A stretch of DNA of 64,000 nt from Butyrivibrio sp. (GCA_023664865.1 JAMPEU010000008.1:57617-121616), one strand, 5' to 3'; positions 33,975-44,141 are shown, numbered from the stretch's first letter. The notes: generated from the sequence alone by a model not told the origin. Made by a program: numbers and translations.

Positions 33975-35063
33975 TTATTGTTTTTTATCATTGCCGCCTG
34001 CTGCCACTTCCTCGATAACAGAAATAATAGTGCCGATTGCATCCCTTTGCGAACTTTTACGCATAGCGTCAATATAAGTCATTCTGGTGAAATACAGTTC
34101 CTGAACCTTCTCCACCAAAAGCTTAACCGTCAAATCGTCTTCATCCACCACGATACTGAACCCTTGGGACTCAAACGACTTCGCGTTTAAAATCTGGTCT
34201 CCCCTGCTGCTTGCCGATGGCAATGGAATAAGAAGGTTCGGCTTTTTAAGCGCGAGCAGTTCATTAATTGCATTTGCCCCCGCTCTGGAAATGACGATAT
34301 CCGCCATCGCGAATATGTCCTTTAGCTCCGATTTAATATATTCAAACTGCTTATAGCCTTTGGTTGTCAAAAGAAGGTTATCCATCTTTTCTTTACCGCA
34401 CAAGTGTACAATCTGGAAATCTTCAAGCAGCTCCGGCAGCGCATCTCTGACTGCCTGATTGATTGCCGCCGAGCCTTGGCTTCCGCCGATAACCATTATG
34501 ACAGGCTTGGATTCGTCGAAACCGCACAACTCATATGCCGCCTCTTTTTTCCCTTTTATAAGTTCTTCGCGAATCGGCGAACCGGTAAGGATTGCTTTAT
34601 CTGCGGGAAGATTTTTCAGTGTCTCTGGGAAATTGCAGCACACCTTTTTAGCTACCGGAATACAAAGCTTATTTGCAAGTCCCGGCGTCATATCTGACTC
34701 ATGCACGATACAAGGAATTTTCAAAGACACCGCCGCACGTACCACGGGTACGCTGACAAAGCCCCCTTTGGAAAAAACGACGTCCGGCTTAATCGCTTTT
34801 AAGTATTTCTTTGCCTCGCTCATTCCCTTTAATACGCGGAACGGATCGGAAAAATTCTTAGGATCAAAGTATCTGCGGAATTTACCCGTCGCTATCCCGT
34901 AGTACGGAATGTCAAAATCTTCAATCAGTTTCTTCTCTATGCCGTCGTATGAACCCATATAAAAAATTTCATAGCCCAGCTCCTTTAGCTTTGGCATAAT
35001 CGCAATATTTGGTGTAACATGTCCGGCAGTACCGCCGCCGGTCAATACGATTTTTTTACCCAT
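33975..35063 (-). CDS. murG: UDP-GlcNAc:lipid-I N-acetylglucosaminyltransferase
   Basis: 362 aa. GT28 glycosyltransferase: N-terminal GGGTAGHVTPNIAI, middle PVIMVIGGSQGSAAINQAV and C-terminal ADIVISRAGANAINELLAL, which is the UDP-sugar site. Adds GlcNAc to lipid I to make lipid II at the inner membrane face. It lies outside a division/cell-wall cluster here, next to a TSCPD protein gene. The long C-terminus and PLPSASSRGDQ motif fit Clostridial MurG. Confidence 0.93.
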   Translation of the reverse strand: MGKKIVLTGGGTAGHVTPNIAIMPKLKELGYEIFYMGSYDGIEKKLIEDFDIPYYGIATGKFRRYFDPKNFSDPFRVLKGMSEAKKYLKAIKPDVVFSKGGFVSVPVVRAAVSLKIPCIVHESDMTPGLANKLCIPVAKKVCCNFPETLKNLPADKAILTGSPIREELIKGKKEAAYELCGFDESKPVIMVIGGSQGSAAINQAVRDALPELLEDFQIVHLCGKEKMDNLLLTTKGYKQFEYIKSELKDIFAMADIVISRAGANAINELLALKKPNLLIPLPSASSRGDQILNAKSFESQGFSIVVDEDDLTVKLLVEKVQELYFTRMTYIDAMRKSSQRDAIGTIISVIEEVAAGGNDKKQ

Positions 35064-35086
35064 ACGAAAAAAGCCTCCTATAAATA

Positions 35087-35335
35087 TTAATTCGCATTTT
35101 CCGCCATTGCTTCAAGAGCGCATGCCAGTTGGTCGGGACATGATGTATTCTTAAACCCGCATTTTATTCCTTTCAGCCTTTGGATGGCGTCTTCCGTCCT
35201 CATGCCTACAACCAGTCTGGAAATACCCTGCGTATTGCCATTGCAGCCTCCTGTAAACTCAACGGATTTGATAACTCCATTTTCTACTTCGATATCAATC
35301 GCCTTAGAACATACTCCTTGTGGATTATACTTCAT
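35087..35335 (-). CDS. TSCPD-domain protein (TIGR03905 type)
   Basis: Start set at ATG 35335 (product MKYNPQGVCSK...) because ggaggg lies about 8 nt upstream; 82 aa. Conserved features: GVCSKAIDIEV, FTGGCNGNTQGISRLV and the C-terminal TSCPDQLACAL, the domain also found at the end of B12-type ribonucleotide reductases. The cysteines suggest metal binding. Function unknown. It is 23 bp before murG and probably co-transcribed with it. Confidence 0.85.
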   Translation of the reverse strand: MKYNPQGVCSKAIDIEVENGVIKSVEFTGGCNGNTQGISRLVVGMRTEDAIQRLKGIKCGFKNTSCPDQLACALEAMAENAN

Positions 35336-35548
35336 GATGATAGCCCTCCCCATAAATTAATTATTTCTACTATACCATAAAATAAATCTACTTTCCAGTC
35401 CTTAGCGACATAATCAGACAAATTCTGGAAGCCGATACGCCCTGTATTGTCGAAAGCCGTATAAATTCTTGGACGGGTTACAGGGGCGGAATTATTGAGA
35501 TTGCAATTTATTCTGTTCTATAATATTTGCAGGACTTATGGATAAGCC

Positions 35549-36379
35549 ATGGAGCAGCCGCTTAGCCACAATGAAAGGAGTATGGACAGCAATATGATTC
35601 AAATTATCTTTAAACAGCCGGAATTTATGATTCCTATAATAATCCTAATCTTATTAAGTATAATATGCCAAATCAGCATGGGTGTGCTCTGCCATAAACT
35701 TATCCGGGAAACGGAAAATATGTCTTCTACCAAAAATAAAACCCTGCAGCAGCTAAAGCTGAAATTCTCAAGCTGCTGCCAATTACACGACGGCATGTCC
35801 AATGTCCCGGTATTTGTGGACAAGTACATAAATAAGGCAAAAATATACGGCATTTCATTATCCACCCTGAAACATCTGTCGGGACAGCTTGTCCTGCTGT
35901 CTATTCTTATTGCCGGAATCGCCGCCTGCCGGGAAATTACTGCAGACGAATCCGTCATATATATTGTTCCTTATTATGTAGTAAGTTTTCTGGGATTATA
36001 CTGCTATTTTGCGATTTCTTCCCTTGTAGACATCGCAGGAAAGACAAATGCGCTGCGCACTAATCTGATTGATTTTTTTGAGAACCATCTGTCAAGCCGC
36101 CTTGAACAGACTTCTCTTGATTTGAAACTTATTCAGAGCGATAATGCGGCTGCCTTACAGGGCGATGGCGCATCTATGACAGCGGTGCAGGCGGACATCT
36201 TAGTCAAGCCGCATGATAATCTAACGGCAGCGACATTCGATAATCCTGCTGAAAATCAAGCTGATAATAATGCTGACCAAAGCGTTTCTCCGACGAACGC
36301 GCCTATAACTACAATGCCCGTACTTTCCGGTTCAGAGGCTCAGGAGTTGGAAACGCTTCTGAAAGAATTTCTCGCTTGA
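35549..36379 (+). CDS. Unknown membrane protein with a disordered C-terminal tail
   Basis: Up to 276 aa. The start is uncertain: aaaggag lies too close to ATG 35582 and somewhat far from ATG 35594. One helix sits near the N-terminus (FMIPIIILILLSIICQISMG), two more near residues 112-160, and the last 90 residues are polar low complexity (Asn, Ala, Asp). The middle motif LKHLSGQLVLLSILIAGIAA is a membrane segment. No family recognised. Confidence 0.55.
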   Translation: MEQPLSHNERSMDSNMIQIIFKQPEFMIPIIILILLSIICQISMGVLCHKLIRETENMSSTKNKTLQQLKLKFSSCCQLHDGMSNVPVFVDKYINKAKIYGISLSTLKHLSGQLVLLSILIAGIAACREITADESVIYIVPYYVVSFLGLYCYFAISSLVDIAGKTNALRTNLIDFFENHLSSRLEQTSLDLKLIQSDNAAALQGDGASMTAVQADILVKPHDNLTAATFDNPAENQADNNADQSVSPTNAPITTMPVLSGSEAQELETLLKEFLA

Positions 36380-36508
36380 TTGCAATATATATTTTTTATA
36401 TCTTGACACCTTCCAGCCAGTCGCACATAATATAACCAAAAGCAGTACACATTGTAAGATGTATGGCTGACATTCCTAGAATAATGCCATGCCGGAAAGG
36501 ACATACAT

Positions 36509-37585
36509 ATGACAACACTTCAATATTTTGCGGCTGATTGCAGCCATGCTAAGCATGTAGGAAGGACTCTTTTTCATGATAGCATACTCTGGCTTGCGCT
36601 TTCGGGCAGCGGCATTGAATTTGATTTTCAGGGAAAGCATCTGGAACTGCTGATATTAGGCGACGACAATGCGTCCGCTGCAGATGCCCCTATTCAGGAC
36701 AAAGCTCGTATCGGCGTTATAATCGACGGTGTGCGCGTTATTGACGATATGGTTACGGCAGCAGAAAAGAAATATACGCTGATTGATACGGCGTCACAGC
36801 ATACATATCATGTACAAGTGATAAAGCTGTCCGAAGCTCCCATGTCAATTGTCGGAATAAAACAGCTTATAACAAATTCAAATGCAACGATTACACCGAC
36901 TCCGCCTAAGGCACGCCTCATAGAGTTTATCGGCGACTCAATCACCTGCGGGTACGGAGTGGACGACAACAATTTGGAACATACTTTTTCTACCGAAACA
37001 GAAGATGTAACTAAAGCCTACGCCTATCTGACCGCGCAGGCGCTGCAATCAGATTACAGCATGGTATCATACAGCGGACACGGCATTATCTCCGGATATA
37101 CTGAATCCGATGAAAAATTAGAAGACGAACTGGTTCCGCCATACTACCATATGATAGGTTTTTCAAGGGGAACTTATAAAAATACGCAGATTATGAGTGC
37201 TGATTGGGATTTTTCAGCTTTTAAACCGGACTTAGTTGTAATTAATCTGGGAACTAACGACGACAGTTATTGTCAGGATAAGGAAGACAGGCAGGAAGAG
37301 TTCGCAGCCTCTTATCTGGACTTTCTTAAAGAAATCCGCAAGAATAACCCCGATGCCGTTTTGCTTTGTACATACGGAATTATGAACCAGCGGTTATATC
37401 CTTATATAGAAAAGGCGGTTGCCGCATATAAAAATGAAACTAACGATGTAAATATTCATTCTCTGAAATTTGAGATGCAGCAGGAAAGCGACGGTTATGT
37501 AGTTGATTACCACCCGAATTTTGGCACTCACTGCAGGTCAGCGTGGAGACTGATTCAGGAAATAAAGGAGATTATGAATTGGTAA
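36509..37585 (+). CDS. SGNH/GDSL carbohydrate esterase, CE2-like
   Basis: 358 aa. An N-terminal jelly-roll domain (about 1-130) is followed by an SGNH hydrolase: block I FIGDSITCGYGV (Ser144), block III VINLGTNDDS, block V DYHPNFGTH supplying Asp/His. This two-domain layout is that of CE2 acetyl-xylan or oligosaccharide esterases. No signal peptide is evident, so it probably acts inside the cell on imported acetylated sugars. It lies upstream of an O-acyltransferase pair with the opposite chemistry. Confidence 0.8.
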   Translation: MTTLQYFAADCSHAKHVGRTLFHDSILWLALSGSGIEFDFQGKHLELLILGDDNASAADAPIQDKARIGVIIDGVRVIDDMVTAAEKKYTLIDTASQHTYHVQVIKLSEAPMSIVGIKQLITNSNATITPTPPKARLIEFIGDSITCGYGVDDNNLEHTFSTETEDVTKAYAYLTAQALQSDYSMVSYSGHGIISGYTESDEKLEDELVPPYYHMIGFSRGTYKNTQIMSADWDFSAFKPDLVVINLGTNDDSYCQDKEDRQEEFAASYLDFLKEIRKNNPDAVLLCTYGIMNQRLYPYIEKAVAAYKNETNDVNIHSLKFEMQQESDGYVVDYHPNFGTHCRSAWRLIQEIKEIMNW

Positions 37586-37592
37586 AAAACGA

Positions 37593-37626
37593 GCCGCCGC
37601 TTTCACAATTAAAATTGCAGGGCGGC
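37593..37626 (+). terminator. Hairpin after the CE2-like gene
   Basis: Outer stem gccgcc/ggcggc and inner stem caatt/aattg, eight bases after the stop. No long T tract follows, so efficiency is uncertain. Confidence 0.4.
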
Positions 37627-37745
37627 AGCTTGTTTAATCTATATAAATTTAAATAATTTTTTGGCGAAGCTATTGGAACCGAGTACCCCCTGTAAACAAC
37701 CCCACAGCTTCTTTTTGATATAAATAGTGTAGCAGGAAATTATGT

Positions 37746-37910
37746 CTAAATCATGTCAAAATAATAAAAGAAATCTAAACTTTCTAAATGATTTATAATA
37801 GTTACATTATTCCGTACCATCTCGCCTGTCGGCGTGCTTTCGCTGCAGCCTGTTATCGCCATAAGAAGGAATGCGCTTAAAAAAATTTTAACTATATTTT
37901 TTTTAACCAT
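37746..37910 (-). CDS. Very small lipoprotein (54 aa) or truncated lipoprotein gene
   Basis: On the minus strand ATG 37910 follows gcggagatgtaagt. It encodes MVKKNIVKIFLSAFLLMAIT, then Gly-Cys: a lipoprotein signal with lipobox AITGC. The mature part is only 33 residues (SESTPTGEMVRNN and on) before TAG 37746-37748. It could be a genuine peptide lipoprotein or the 5' end of a decayed longer gene. The rest of the 37586-38167 gap is AT-rich and shows nothing else certain. Confidence 0.5.
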   Translation of the reverse strand: MVKKNIVKIFLSAFLLMAITGCSESTPTGEMVRNNVTIINHLESLDFFYYFDMI

Positions 37911-38167
37911 ACTTACATCTCCGCTTCTTTATAATAATCCCCATTCTTACTCAACTTGCATGTAAAAAATTTATTTTTCATACTATTATCCAGTCATTAT
38001 TATGGGAATATTATCATTGTATCCATTTTCCTTATTTGGTATACTATTCCATATTAATAAATCATTATTATATTGCATTAATAACTATTAGTTATCACTC
38101 ATAGTTGCCTGGCGGCATGAATAGTGATAACCCTCTTCCACATTAAAATATATTACCGGGAGCGCAT

Positions 38168-39676
38168 ATGCTGTTTAACTCTTTTATATTTATTTTTATA
38201 TTTCTGCCGCTTACGCTAATCGGCTGGTATGCACTAAACCACTATAGGCGTTATGAGACTGCGAAGTTCTTTTTAACCGCTATGTCTTTGTGGTTCTACG
38301 GATACTTTAATTTGTCTTACCTTGCAATCATTATAGTAAGCATCGCTGCCAATTATTTATTAAGTCTGCTTCTTACTCTGGATAAAAACGCGCTATGGGC
38401 GCGGATAAAGCGTCGTTTCTGTTTATTTGCAGGAATCATCTTTAATCTGGGGCTGCTTTTTTATTTCAAATATTATGACTTTTTTATAGAAAATATTAAC
38501 GCCGTCTTTCATGCGGATTTTACGCTTAAAAATATCCTGCTGCCGCTTGGCATAAGCTTTTTCACCTTCCAACAGCTCTCTTATATCATAGACAGGTGTA
38601 TGGATAGGGCAGGGCATTACCCGCTTATTACCTACGCGGCTTACGTCACCTTTTTCCCGCAGCTGATTGCCGGGCCTATCGTACTGCACACGGAAATGAT
38701 TCCTCAGCTTGAGAATGTTGCTAACCGCAGATTTAATGCCCGCAGCTTTGCGCAGGGCATCATTCTTTTCGTCCTCGGACTTGGTAAAAAGGTTCTGATT
38801 GCGGACGTTCTTGCGCTTGTCGCCAACTACGGCTTTGAGCAAGTTTATTATCTTGACGCGGTTTCAGCGCTGCTTGTCATTCTGGCTTATGCTTTTGAAC
38901 TTTACTTTGATTTCAGCGGATATTCCGATATGGCTATGGGGCTGGGAAGAATGTTCAATATTATCCTTCCGGCAAACTTCAACTCACCGTACAAGTCCTG
39001 TTCATTCAAGGAAGCATGGCAAAGATGGCACATAACCCTGACGAGGTTTTTTACCACATATGTGTATATTCCACTTGGCGGCAATAGAAAAGGCAGGCTG
39101 CGGACGATTATAAATATTCTTATAGTCTTTTTATTAAGCGGGCTATGGCATGGCGCGGCGTGGACGTTTGTTGTATGGGGCGTCCTGCATGGCGTTCTGG
39201 TTGCCTGGGACAATCTGGGAATCGTCGGCGTCAAAGGACGGGAAGAAAAGCGTCCCTCGAAATATCACATTCCGGCGTGGCTCGGCTGGCTTGTCACCTT
39301 TACCGTCTTTAATCTGTTATGGGTATTTTTCCGCAGCGAAAACCTTCCTGATGCAGTTCAGATGTTTAAAAACCTTGCCGGGTTTAAATATACCGGGAAA
39401 GTTTTCGACATCGCCGCAAAGATGGATATTGCCGAATTTTATATTGTAAAAAAGGCTTTGCAGGTTATCGCGCCAAATATGATAAATTATGCATTTGTAC
39501 TGCTCCTTGTCTTTTATCTGCTGCTGTCGTTTTTCCTTATTTTCCGCAAAAATGCGCGGGAGATTGCAGAAGACGGAATTTTAAGTTCAGGTAAATGCTG
39601 GGGCATATGTATTATTTTTATATGGTGCATTATTTCACTATCGCAGGTCAGCACATTTTTGTATTTCAATTTTTAA
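38168..39676 (+). CDS. MBOAT-family O-acyltransferase (AlgI/DltB-like)
   Basis: 502 aa, about ten transmembrane helices. Family motifs: FFPQLIAGPIV, SCSFKEAWQRWHITLTRFFTTYVYIPLGGNRKG and the catalytic-His block SGLWHGAAWTFVVWG. It should pass acyl (usually acetyl) groups across the membrane for transfer to a surface polysaccharide. The next gene encodes the SGNH-like partner, as in alginate or PatA/AlgX-type systems. The polymer modified is unknown. Confidence 0.9.
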   Translation: MLFNSFIFIFIFLPLTLIGWYALNHYRRYETAKFFLTAMSLWFYGYFNLSYLAIIIVSIAANYLLSLLLTLDKNALWARIKRRFCLFAGIIFNLGLLFYFKYYDFFIENINAVFHADFTLKNILLPLGISFFTFQQLSYIIDRCMDRAGHYPLITYAAYVTFFPQLIAGPIVLHTEMIPQLENVANRRFNARSFAQGIILFVLGLGKKVLIADVLALVANYGFEQVYYLDAVSALLVILAYAFELYFDFSGYSDMAMGLGRMFNIILPANFNSPYKSCSFKEAWQRWHITLTRFFTTYVYIPLGGNRKGRLRTIINILIVFLLSGLWHGAAWTFVVWGVLHGVLVAWDNLGIVGVKGREEKRPSKYHIPAWLGWLVTFTVFNLLWVFFRSENLPDAVQMFKNLAGFKYTGKVFDIAAKMDIAEFYIVKKALQVIAPNMINYAFVLLLVFYLLLSFFLIFRKNAREIAEDGILSSGKCWGICIIFIWCIISLSQVSTFLYFNF

Positions 39677-39745
39677 TTAAGCTTATAAAGATTAGGCATC
39701 TGCGTAACTGCCTATGTCTTGGAACGCCGGAAGGAGTTGTTTGTT

Positions 39746-40795
39746 ATGGAGCAGAAGTTTATTAAATCTTTTTTTATAAGAAGTGCGGCATTACTTTTTG
39801 CCATAATCGCGGTTATTGTTATATTTGACCCTTTTTACCAATACCACAAACCGCTTCCGGGGCTTAAAAGCGTGCTTACGGACAAAGAATACCAATGCGT
39901 CGGAACTTTACGCAACTTCGACTATGACAGCCTTATAGTCGGTTCGTCCGTATGCGAAAACTATAACAACCGCTGGTTCAGCGACGGTTTTGACTGCACG
40001 GCGATAAAGGCTATCCGCTCATATGGCGCAACCGCGGATTTATGTTATCTGCTTGATATTGCTTATCAGAGCCATGACATAAAATATGTTTTTTATAATA
40101 TTGATCCGCCTTCCCTCTGCGCCGATACGGAGACTACTTTTGAGCTTACCGGCTGCCCGATGTATCTGTATGATACGAATTACCTTAACGATGTGCCTTA
40201 TGTCCTTAACAAAGACATATTAATGGAAAAAATACCCTACATGCTCTTTTTCTCCCTGCAAAAGGATTATGACGAAGGGACTTCCTACAACTGGGCGCAG
40301 GATAAAAGTTTCAATGCAGAACAGACTCTGGGTTTTTACGGACGACCTTCAACCGTCACCCCCATGTATGAGGAAACCCGTCACGCGGATAAGCTTGCCG
40401 AAAACATAGAATTATTGACCTCGCTTATAGAGGCGCACCCCGAAACTAATTTTAAATTTTTCTTCTCGCCCTATTCGATGCTCTGGTGGGACTACAACTG
40501 CCGCAGCGGGGAACGCGACGCCTATCTTTATAACGAAGAGCAGGCGGTTGCCGCCATTTTGCAGTACGAAAACACGGAGGTCTATTTTTATCAGGGCGAA
40601 GAAGAGATTATTGTAAATCTGGATAATTATATGGACCCTATCCATTTTTCAGCCGACATTAACCACTTGCTTTGTGATAAAATGATAGCGGGCGAAGGAA
40701 GGCTGACCTTGGATAATTATAAAGATGCGATTCAAAGCATGTATGAGCTGACGGAGAAAATAGAGGGAGAGTATATTTTGGAATATTTTCCCTGA
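39746..40795 (+). CDS. Membrane-anchored SGNH-like acyltransferase partner of MBOAT
   Basis: Start set at ATG 39746 behind aaggag; 349 aa. One N-terminal anchor helix (SAALLFAIIAVIVIF) leads to a large extracellular domain with DSLIVGSSVCEN (nucleophile Ser in GSS). Near the C-terminus is NYMDPIHFSADINHLL, supplying the Asp-His of an SGNH/DltD/AlgX-type site. It follows the MBOAT gene by 69 bp. Together they form a two-component O-acylation system at the cell surface. Confidence 0.75.
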   Translation: MEQKFIKSFFIRSAALLFAIIAVIVIFDPFYQYHKPLPGLKSVLTDKEYQCVGTLRNFDYDSLIVGSSVCENYNNRWFSDGFDCTAIKAIRSYGATADLCYLLDIAYQSHDIKYVFYNIDPPSLCADTETTFELTGCPMYLYDTNYLNDVPYVLNKDILMEKIPYMLFFSLQKDYDEGTSYNWAQDKSFNAEQTLGFYGRPSTVTPMYEETRHADKLAENIELLTSLIEAHPETNFKFFFSPYSMLWWDYNCRSGERDAYLYNEEQAVAAILQYENTEVYFYQGEEEIIVNLDNYMDPIHFSADINHLLCDKMIAGEGRLTLDNYKDAIQSMYELTEKIEGEYILEYFP

Positions 40796-40879
40796 TTGCA
40801 CAAAGTATACAATCTCATTTATAAATGGTTAGTTTTGTAATTAGCTAATCTAAAATATATTATACGAGGAGGAAGTATA

Positions 40880-41632
40880 GTGAAATTAATATCATGGAAT
40901 GTAAACGGGCTCAGGGCTTGCGTGGGCAAGGGATTTATGGATTTCTTTAATGCAGAAAATGCTGACATCTTCTGTCTTCAGGAAACCAAATTGCAGGAAG
41001 GGCAGATTAATCTGGAACTTCCCGGCTATTATCAGTATTGGAATTATGCCGAGAAAAAGGGCTATTCAGGTACGGCGGTTTTTACTAAAAATGAGCCGCT
41101 CTCCGTTACATACGGAATAGGCGTAGAAGAACATGACCACGAAGGACGCGTAATCACGCTTGAATTTCCGGATTTCTATATGGTTACGGTATACACGCCC
41201 AACTCGCAGGACGGTCTTGCAAGGCTGTCTTACCGTATGAAATGGGAAGATGATTTTCTTCTTTATATAAAAGGGCTTGAAAAAAATAAGCCTGTCATTT
41301 TCTGCGGCGACTTAAACGTGGCGCATAAGGAAATCGACCTTAAAAACCCGAAAACCAACCGCAAAAATCCGGGCTTTACAGACGAAGAACGCGAAAAATT
41401 TACGGTTATTACAGAGTCGGGGCTTATTGATACATTCCGCTATTTTTACCCCGATTTGGAAAATGCCTATTCATGGTGGTCCTACCGTTTCCATGCAAGG
41501 GAAAAGGATACAGGCTGGCGCATCGACTACTTCGTAGCCTCCGAATGCCTCAAGGACAGGCTTAAAGACGCCGTTATCTACAAAGAAATAATGGGTTCCG
41601 ACCACTGTCCGGTAGGGCTGCTGCTTAAATAA
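40880..41632 (+). CDS. xth: Exodeoxyribonuclease III / AP endonuclease
   Basis: GTG start behind gaggagga; 250 aa. Endonuclease-exonuclease-phosphatase fold: [26 protein letters not shown] (catalytic Glu), [35 protein letters not shown] and the final [11 protein letters not shown]. Repairs abasic sites and trims 3' ends of DNA. Typical length and complete active site. It stands alone between the acyltransferase pair and a convergent esterase gene. Confidence 0.95.
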   Translation: MKLISWNVNGLRACVGKGFMDFFNAENADIFCLQETKLQEGQINLELPGYYQYWNYAEKKGYSGTAVFTKNEPLSVTYGIGVEEHDHEGRVITLEFPDFYMVTVYTPNSQDGLARLSYRMKWEDDFLLYIKGLEKNKPVIFCGDLNVAHKEIDLKNPKTNRKNPGFTDEEREKFTVITESGLIDTFRYFYPDLENAYSWWSYRFHAREKDTGWRIDYFVASECLKDRLKDAVIYKEIMGSDHCPVGLLLK

Positions 41633-41677
41633 GCACCACAGTAAGCAGTAAAGCATCAACCTTAAAAAGCCGCATTC

Positions 41678-42571
41678 TCAAATTGTTAGAAACTCTTTGA
41701 AAAAGTTACACTCTTCATCATTACACAGCTTAGCTGCGTCCAACTTCATATTGCAATGGAATACATGTCCGAGTTTATTATTACAGTCTCCATAGAACCT
41801 GTAAACAAAAGGCACATTGCAGGACGCAAGCTTGGCTGCCATGAGCGGCGCCTGTTCTCTTAGGAAGTCCCCTACGGAAGTCATGAGAAAAACAGGCGGA
41901 TATTTTTCCGTCACATGACGGATTACATTAATCAATTCAAGCTCTTTAGGGTTTCCTTGTTCTTCCAGAAAATCCGCCATTAAAAGTTTCGTCCGCTCGT
42001 CCGTGAAATCCCCTTCTAGCGTCATCTCATATTTGCCGCAGTTGAGCGCAATCGCCGCAGGCACAAATCCGTCAGGCGCTTTAAAAGGATACTCCGCCGC
42101 ATATTCCTTATTCGTGCAGATATCTGTGTAAAGTCCGAGAATATGCGCTCCTGCAGAGTCGCCGACCGCGAATATATGCGACGTATCAAATCCATATTCC
42201 TTATCATGGTTCAAAACCCATGTAAACACCAGATTCGTATCCTCTAATGGCGCAGGAAATTTATATTCCGGCGCTAAACGATATGTGAAGTTTACTACCG
42301 CAAATCCCCTCTGCGCCAGACTCATACAATAATATTGGTAAAGCTCTTTATCGCCATACACCCATGCGCCGCCGTGTACGCTCACAATCACAGGCAGCCG
42401 CATCCCCTCTTTATCCTTCGGGCGGTATACGTCTAATAACTGCCACTTAGGGTTATCGCCATACATGATATCATCATACCGCACTATATCATCAGGCGTA
42501 ACCAAGCCGGCATCTCTTATGTCGTCGGATTTTTTAAATTCTTTTCTGACACTATCGCTTACGTTGGACAT
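41678..42571 (-). CDS. Alpha/beta-hydrolase esterase (HSL type)
   Basis: 297 aa. Oxyanion motif VSVHGGAWVYGD, nucleophile elbow VGDSAGAHI, an Asp in the SVGDFL region and a C-terminal His in LGHVFHCN complete the triad. This is the hormone-sensitive-lipase/BD-FAE group of carboxylesterases. Cytoplasmic, with no signal sequence. Substrate unknown. Confidence 0.85.
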   Translation of the reverse strand: MSNVSDSVRKEFKKSDDIRDAGLVTPDDIVRYDDIMYGDNPKWQLLDVYRPKDKEGMRLPVIVSVHGGAWVYGDKELYQYYCMSLAQRGFAVVNFTYRLAPEYKFPAPLEDTNLVFTWVLNHDKEYGFDTSHIFAVGDSAGAHILGLYTDICTNKEYAAEYPFKAPDGFVPAAIALNCGKYEMTLEGDFTDERTKLLMADFLEEQGNPKELELINVIRHVTEKYPPVFLMTSVGDFLREQAPLMAAKLASCNVPFVYRFYGDCNNKLGHVFHCNMKLDAAKLCNDEECNFFKEFLTI

Positions 42572-42670
42572 TTGGAGTTCCTCGCTTTCTCATATATATC
42601 CGTTCAGCCCACGCCATTCGCAAAATCGCGCGTTCCGCGCTTCCCATTTCATAATGCTCTGGCTGAACTG

Positions 42671-43930
42671 TTATTTTGCCATTTTATTGATATAACTCGT
42701 CTTGTTCTTGGAATACATAATCTTCTGGCTATGATAAAGCCCATAATAGCCTGAAAACATATAGCTGAACGCTACCGCCAGCAAATAATACGGCATTCCC
42801 GCATAGCCGAATAATTCAAAACTTACAAGCAGCGACGAAAGCGGGCAGTTGGTTACGCCGCAGAATACAGCCGCCATTCCAACCGCGGTACACAGCATCG
42901 GTGAAAATCCAATCAGATTTCCGAACAGACAGCCAAACGCCGCTCCGATGCAGAAAGACGGAACAATCTCTCCGCCTTTATATCCTGCGCCCAAAGTCAG
43001 TGCCGTAAAAATCATTTTCATAATGAAAGTTGCCGGGGCGACATTTCCATTCATGCAGACCGCAACCACATCAATGCCCGAACCGTTATAACGCTGGTCG
43101 CCCACGATAAATGTCAACACGGCAATTATACAGCCGCCTGCAATAATCCTTACAAACGAGTTTTTGAAAAATTTCTTATACATATGCCCCGCCTGATGCA
43201 GCAGTACGCAGAACAGTATACTCACAAAGGCGCAGAGAATCGCCAGCACGGAAATCTTTACCGCCGAGCTGACTGTAAATGCAGGTGCAGCATCAACAGG
43301 GAAAAACTCAGCTTCCGCGCCGAAATATTCAGCAATGCCGTGCGCGATAAACGATGCTATCACGCAGGGTACAAGCGCGGAATAGTGCATAATGCCTACG
43401 CTCACTACTTCCATCGAGAATACCGCGGCAGCCATCGGCGTACCAAACAATGCCGAAAACGCGGCGCTCATGCCGCACATAGTCATAACGTGCCTGTCCT
43501 TATCATCAAAGTGAAACCAGATGCCCAGCTTATTGCCAATGCTCCCGCCAATCTGCAGCGCCGCCCCTTCTCTTCCGGCAGAACCGCCGAACAGATGCGT
43601 TATCAGAGTGGAGAAGAAAATCAGCGGAGTCATACGCAGCGGCAGATTATCCCCGGAGTGAATCGACGATAATACTAAATTAGTTCCGGTGCTGTCTTCA
43701 TCGCGCAGGAGCTTGTATGCCCCTACAATCAAAACACCGCCTATCGGCAGCAGCCAGACAATCCACGGATTCTTCGCACGCGTCTGCGTTACAAACGCCA
43801 TGCAGAAGGAGAACAGCGTCCCGACTCCTCCCACCACGACTCCTGAAACAGCCGCAAAAACAATCCATTTCATAGAATCCTTAAGGTAGTATAACCCGTT
43901 AATAACTTGTTGTTTGATATGTTCTTTCAT
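42671..43930 (-). CDS. ClC-family chloride (or fluoride) transporter
   Basis: 419 aa, about ten to twelve membrane helices. The signature GGSAGREGAALQIGGSIGN has the gating Glu in GREG. A later block GAGYKGGEIVPSFCIGAAFG corresponds to the GxFxP region. The first anion-binding motif (usually GSGIP) reads STGTNLVLSS, so selectivity may differ from canonical chloride exchangers. No CBS domains. It stands alone. Confidence 0.88.
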   Translation of the reverse strand: MKEHIKQQVINGLYYLKDSMKWIVFAAVSGVVVGGVGTLFSFCMAFVTQTRAKNPWIVWLLPIGGVLIVGAYKLLRDEDSTGTNLVLSSIHSGDNLPLRMTPLIFFSTLITHLFGGSAGREGAALQIGGSIGNKLGIWFHFDDKDRHVMTMCGMSAAFSALFGTPMAAAVFSMEVVSVGIMHYSALVPCVIASFIAHGIAEYFGAEAEFFPVDAAPAFTVSSAVKISVLAILCAFVSILFCVLLHQAGHMYKKFFKNSFVRIIAGGCIIAVLTFIVGDQRYNGSGIDVVAVCMNGNVAPATFIMKMIFTALTLGAGYKGGEIVPSFCIGAAFGCLFGNLIGFSPMLCTAVGMAAVFCGVTNCPLSSLLVSFELFGYAGMPYYLLAVAFSYMFSGYYGLYHSQKIMYSKNKTSYINKMAK

Positions 43931-44141
43931 ATGTACATCAGACTCCCTCTATCGTATATTATAATGTCATAAGTTATATTTCGGAACTTTTACTCTGAAA
44001 AGGCAAACCACTGTTAATATACAATCTCAGATGCAGCTAACTTAAATCATCCCAATGCTGAACTATTGAACTTATTATAATCGCATAAACGCCAAATATC
44101 AATAAGTACATGCAGTAATTCTCCGTGCATTATCGCTCCTA

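Noticed and set aside
40801-40860. Sequence agttttgtaattagcta near 40.8 kb, similar to the flank of A/B elements
   Set aside because: There is no palindromic element next to it, so the similarity is probably chance in AT-rich DNA.
42600-42670. Weak inverted repeat ttcagcc/ggctgaa between the esterase and ClC genes
   Set aside because: Only 7-bp arms with a loop over 45 nt and no T tract. It was not strong enough to call a terminator or operator.
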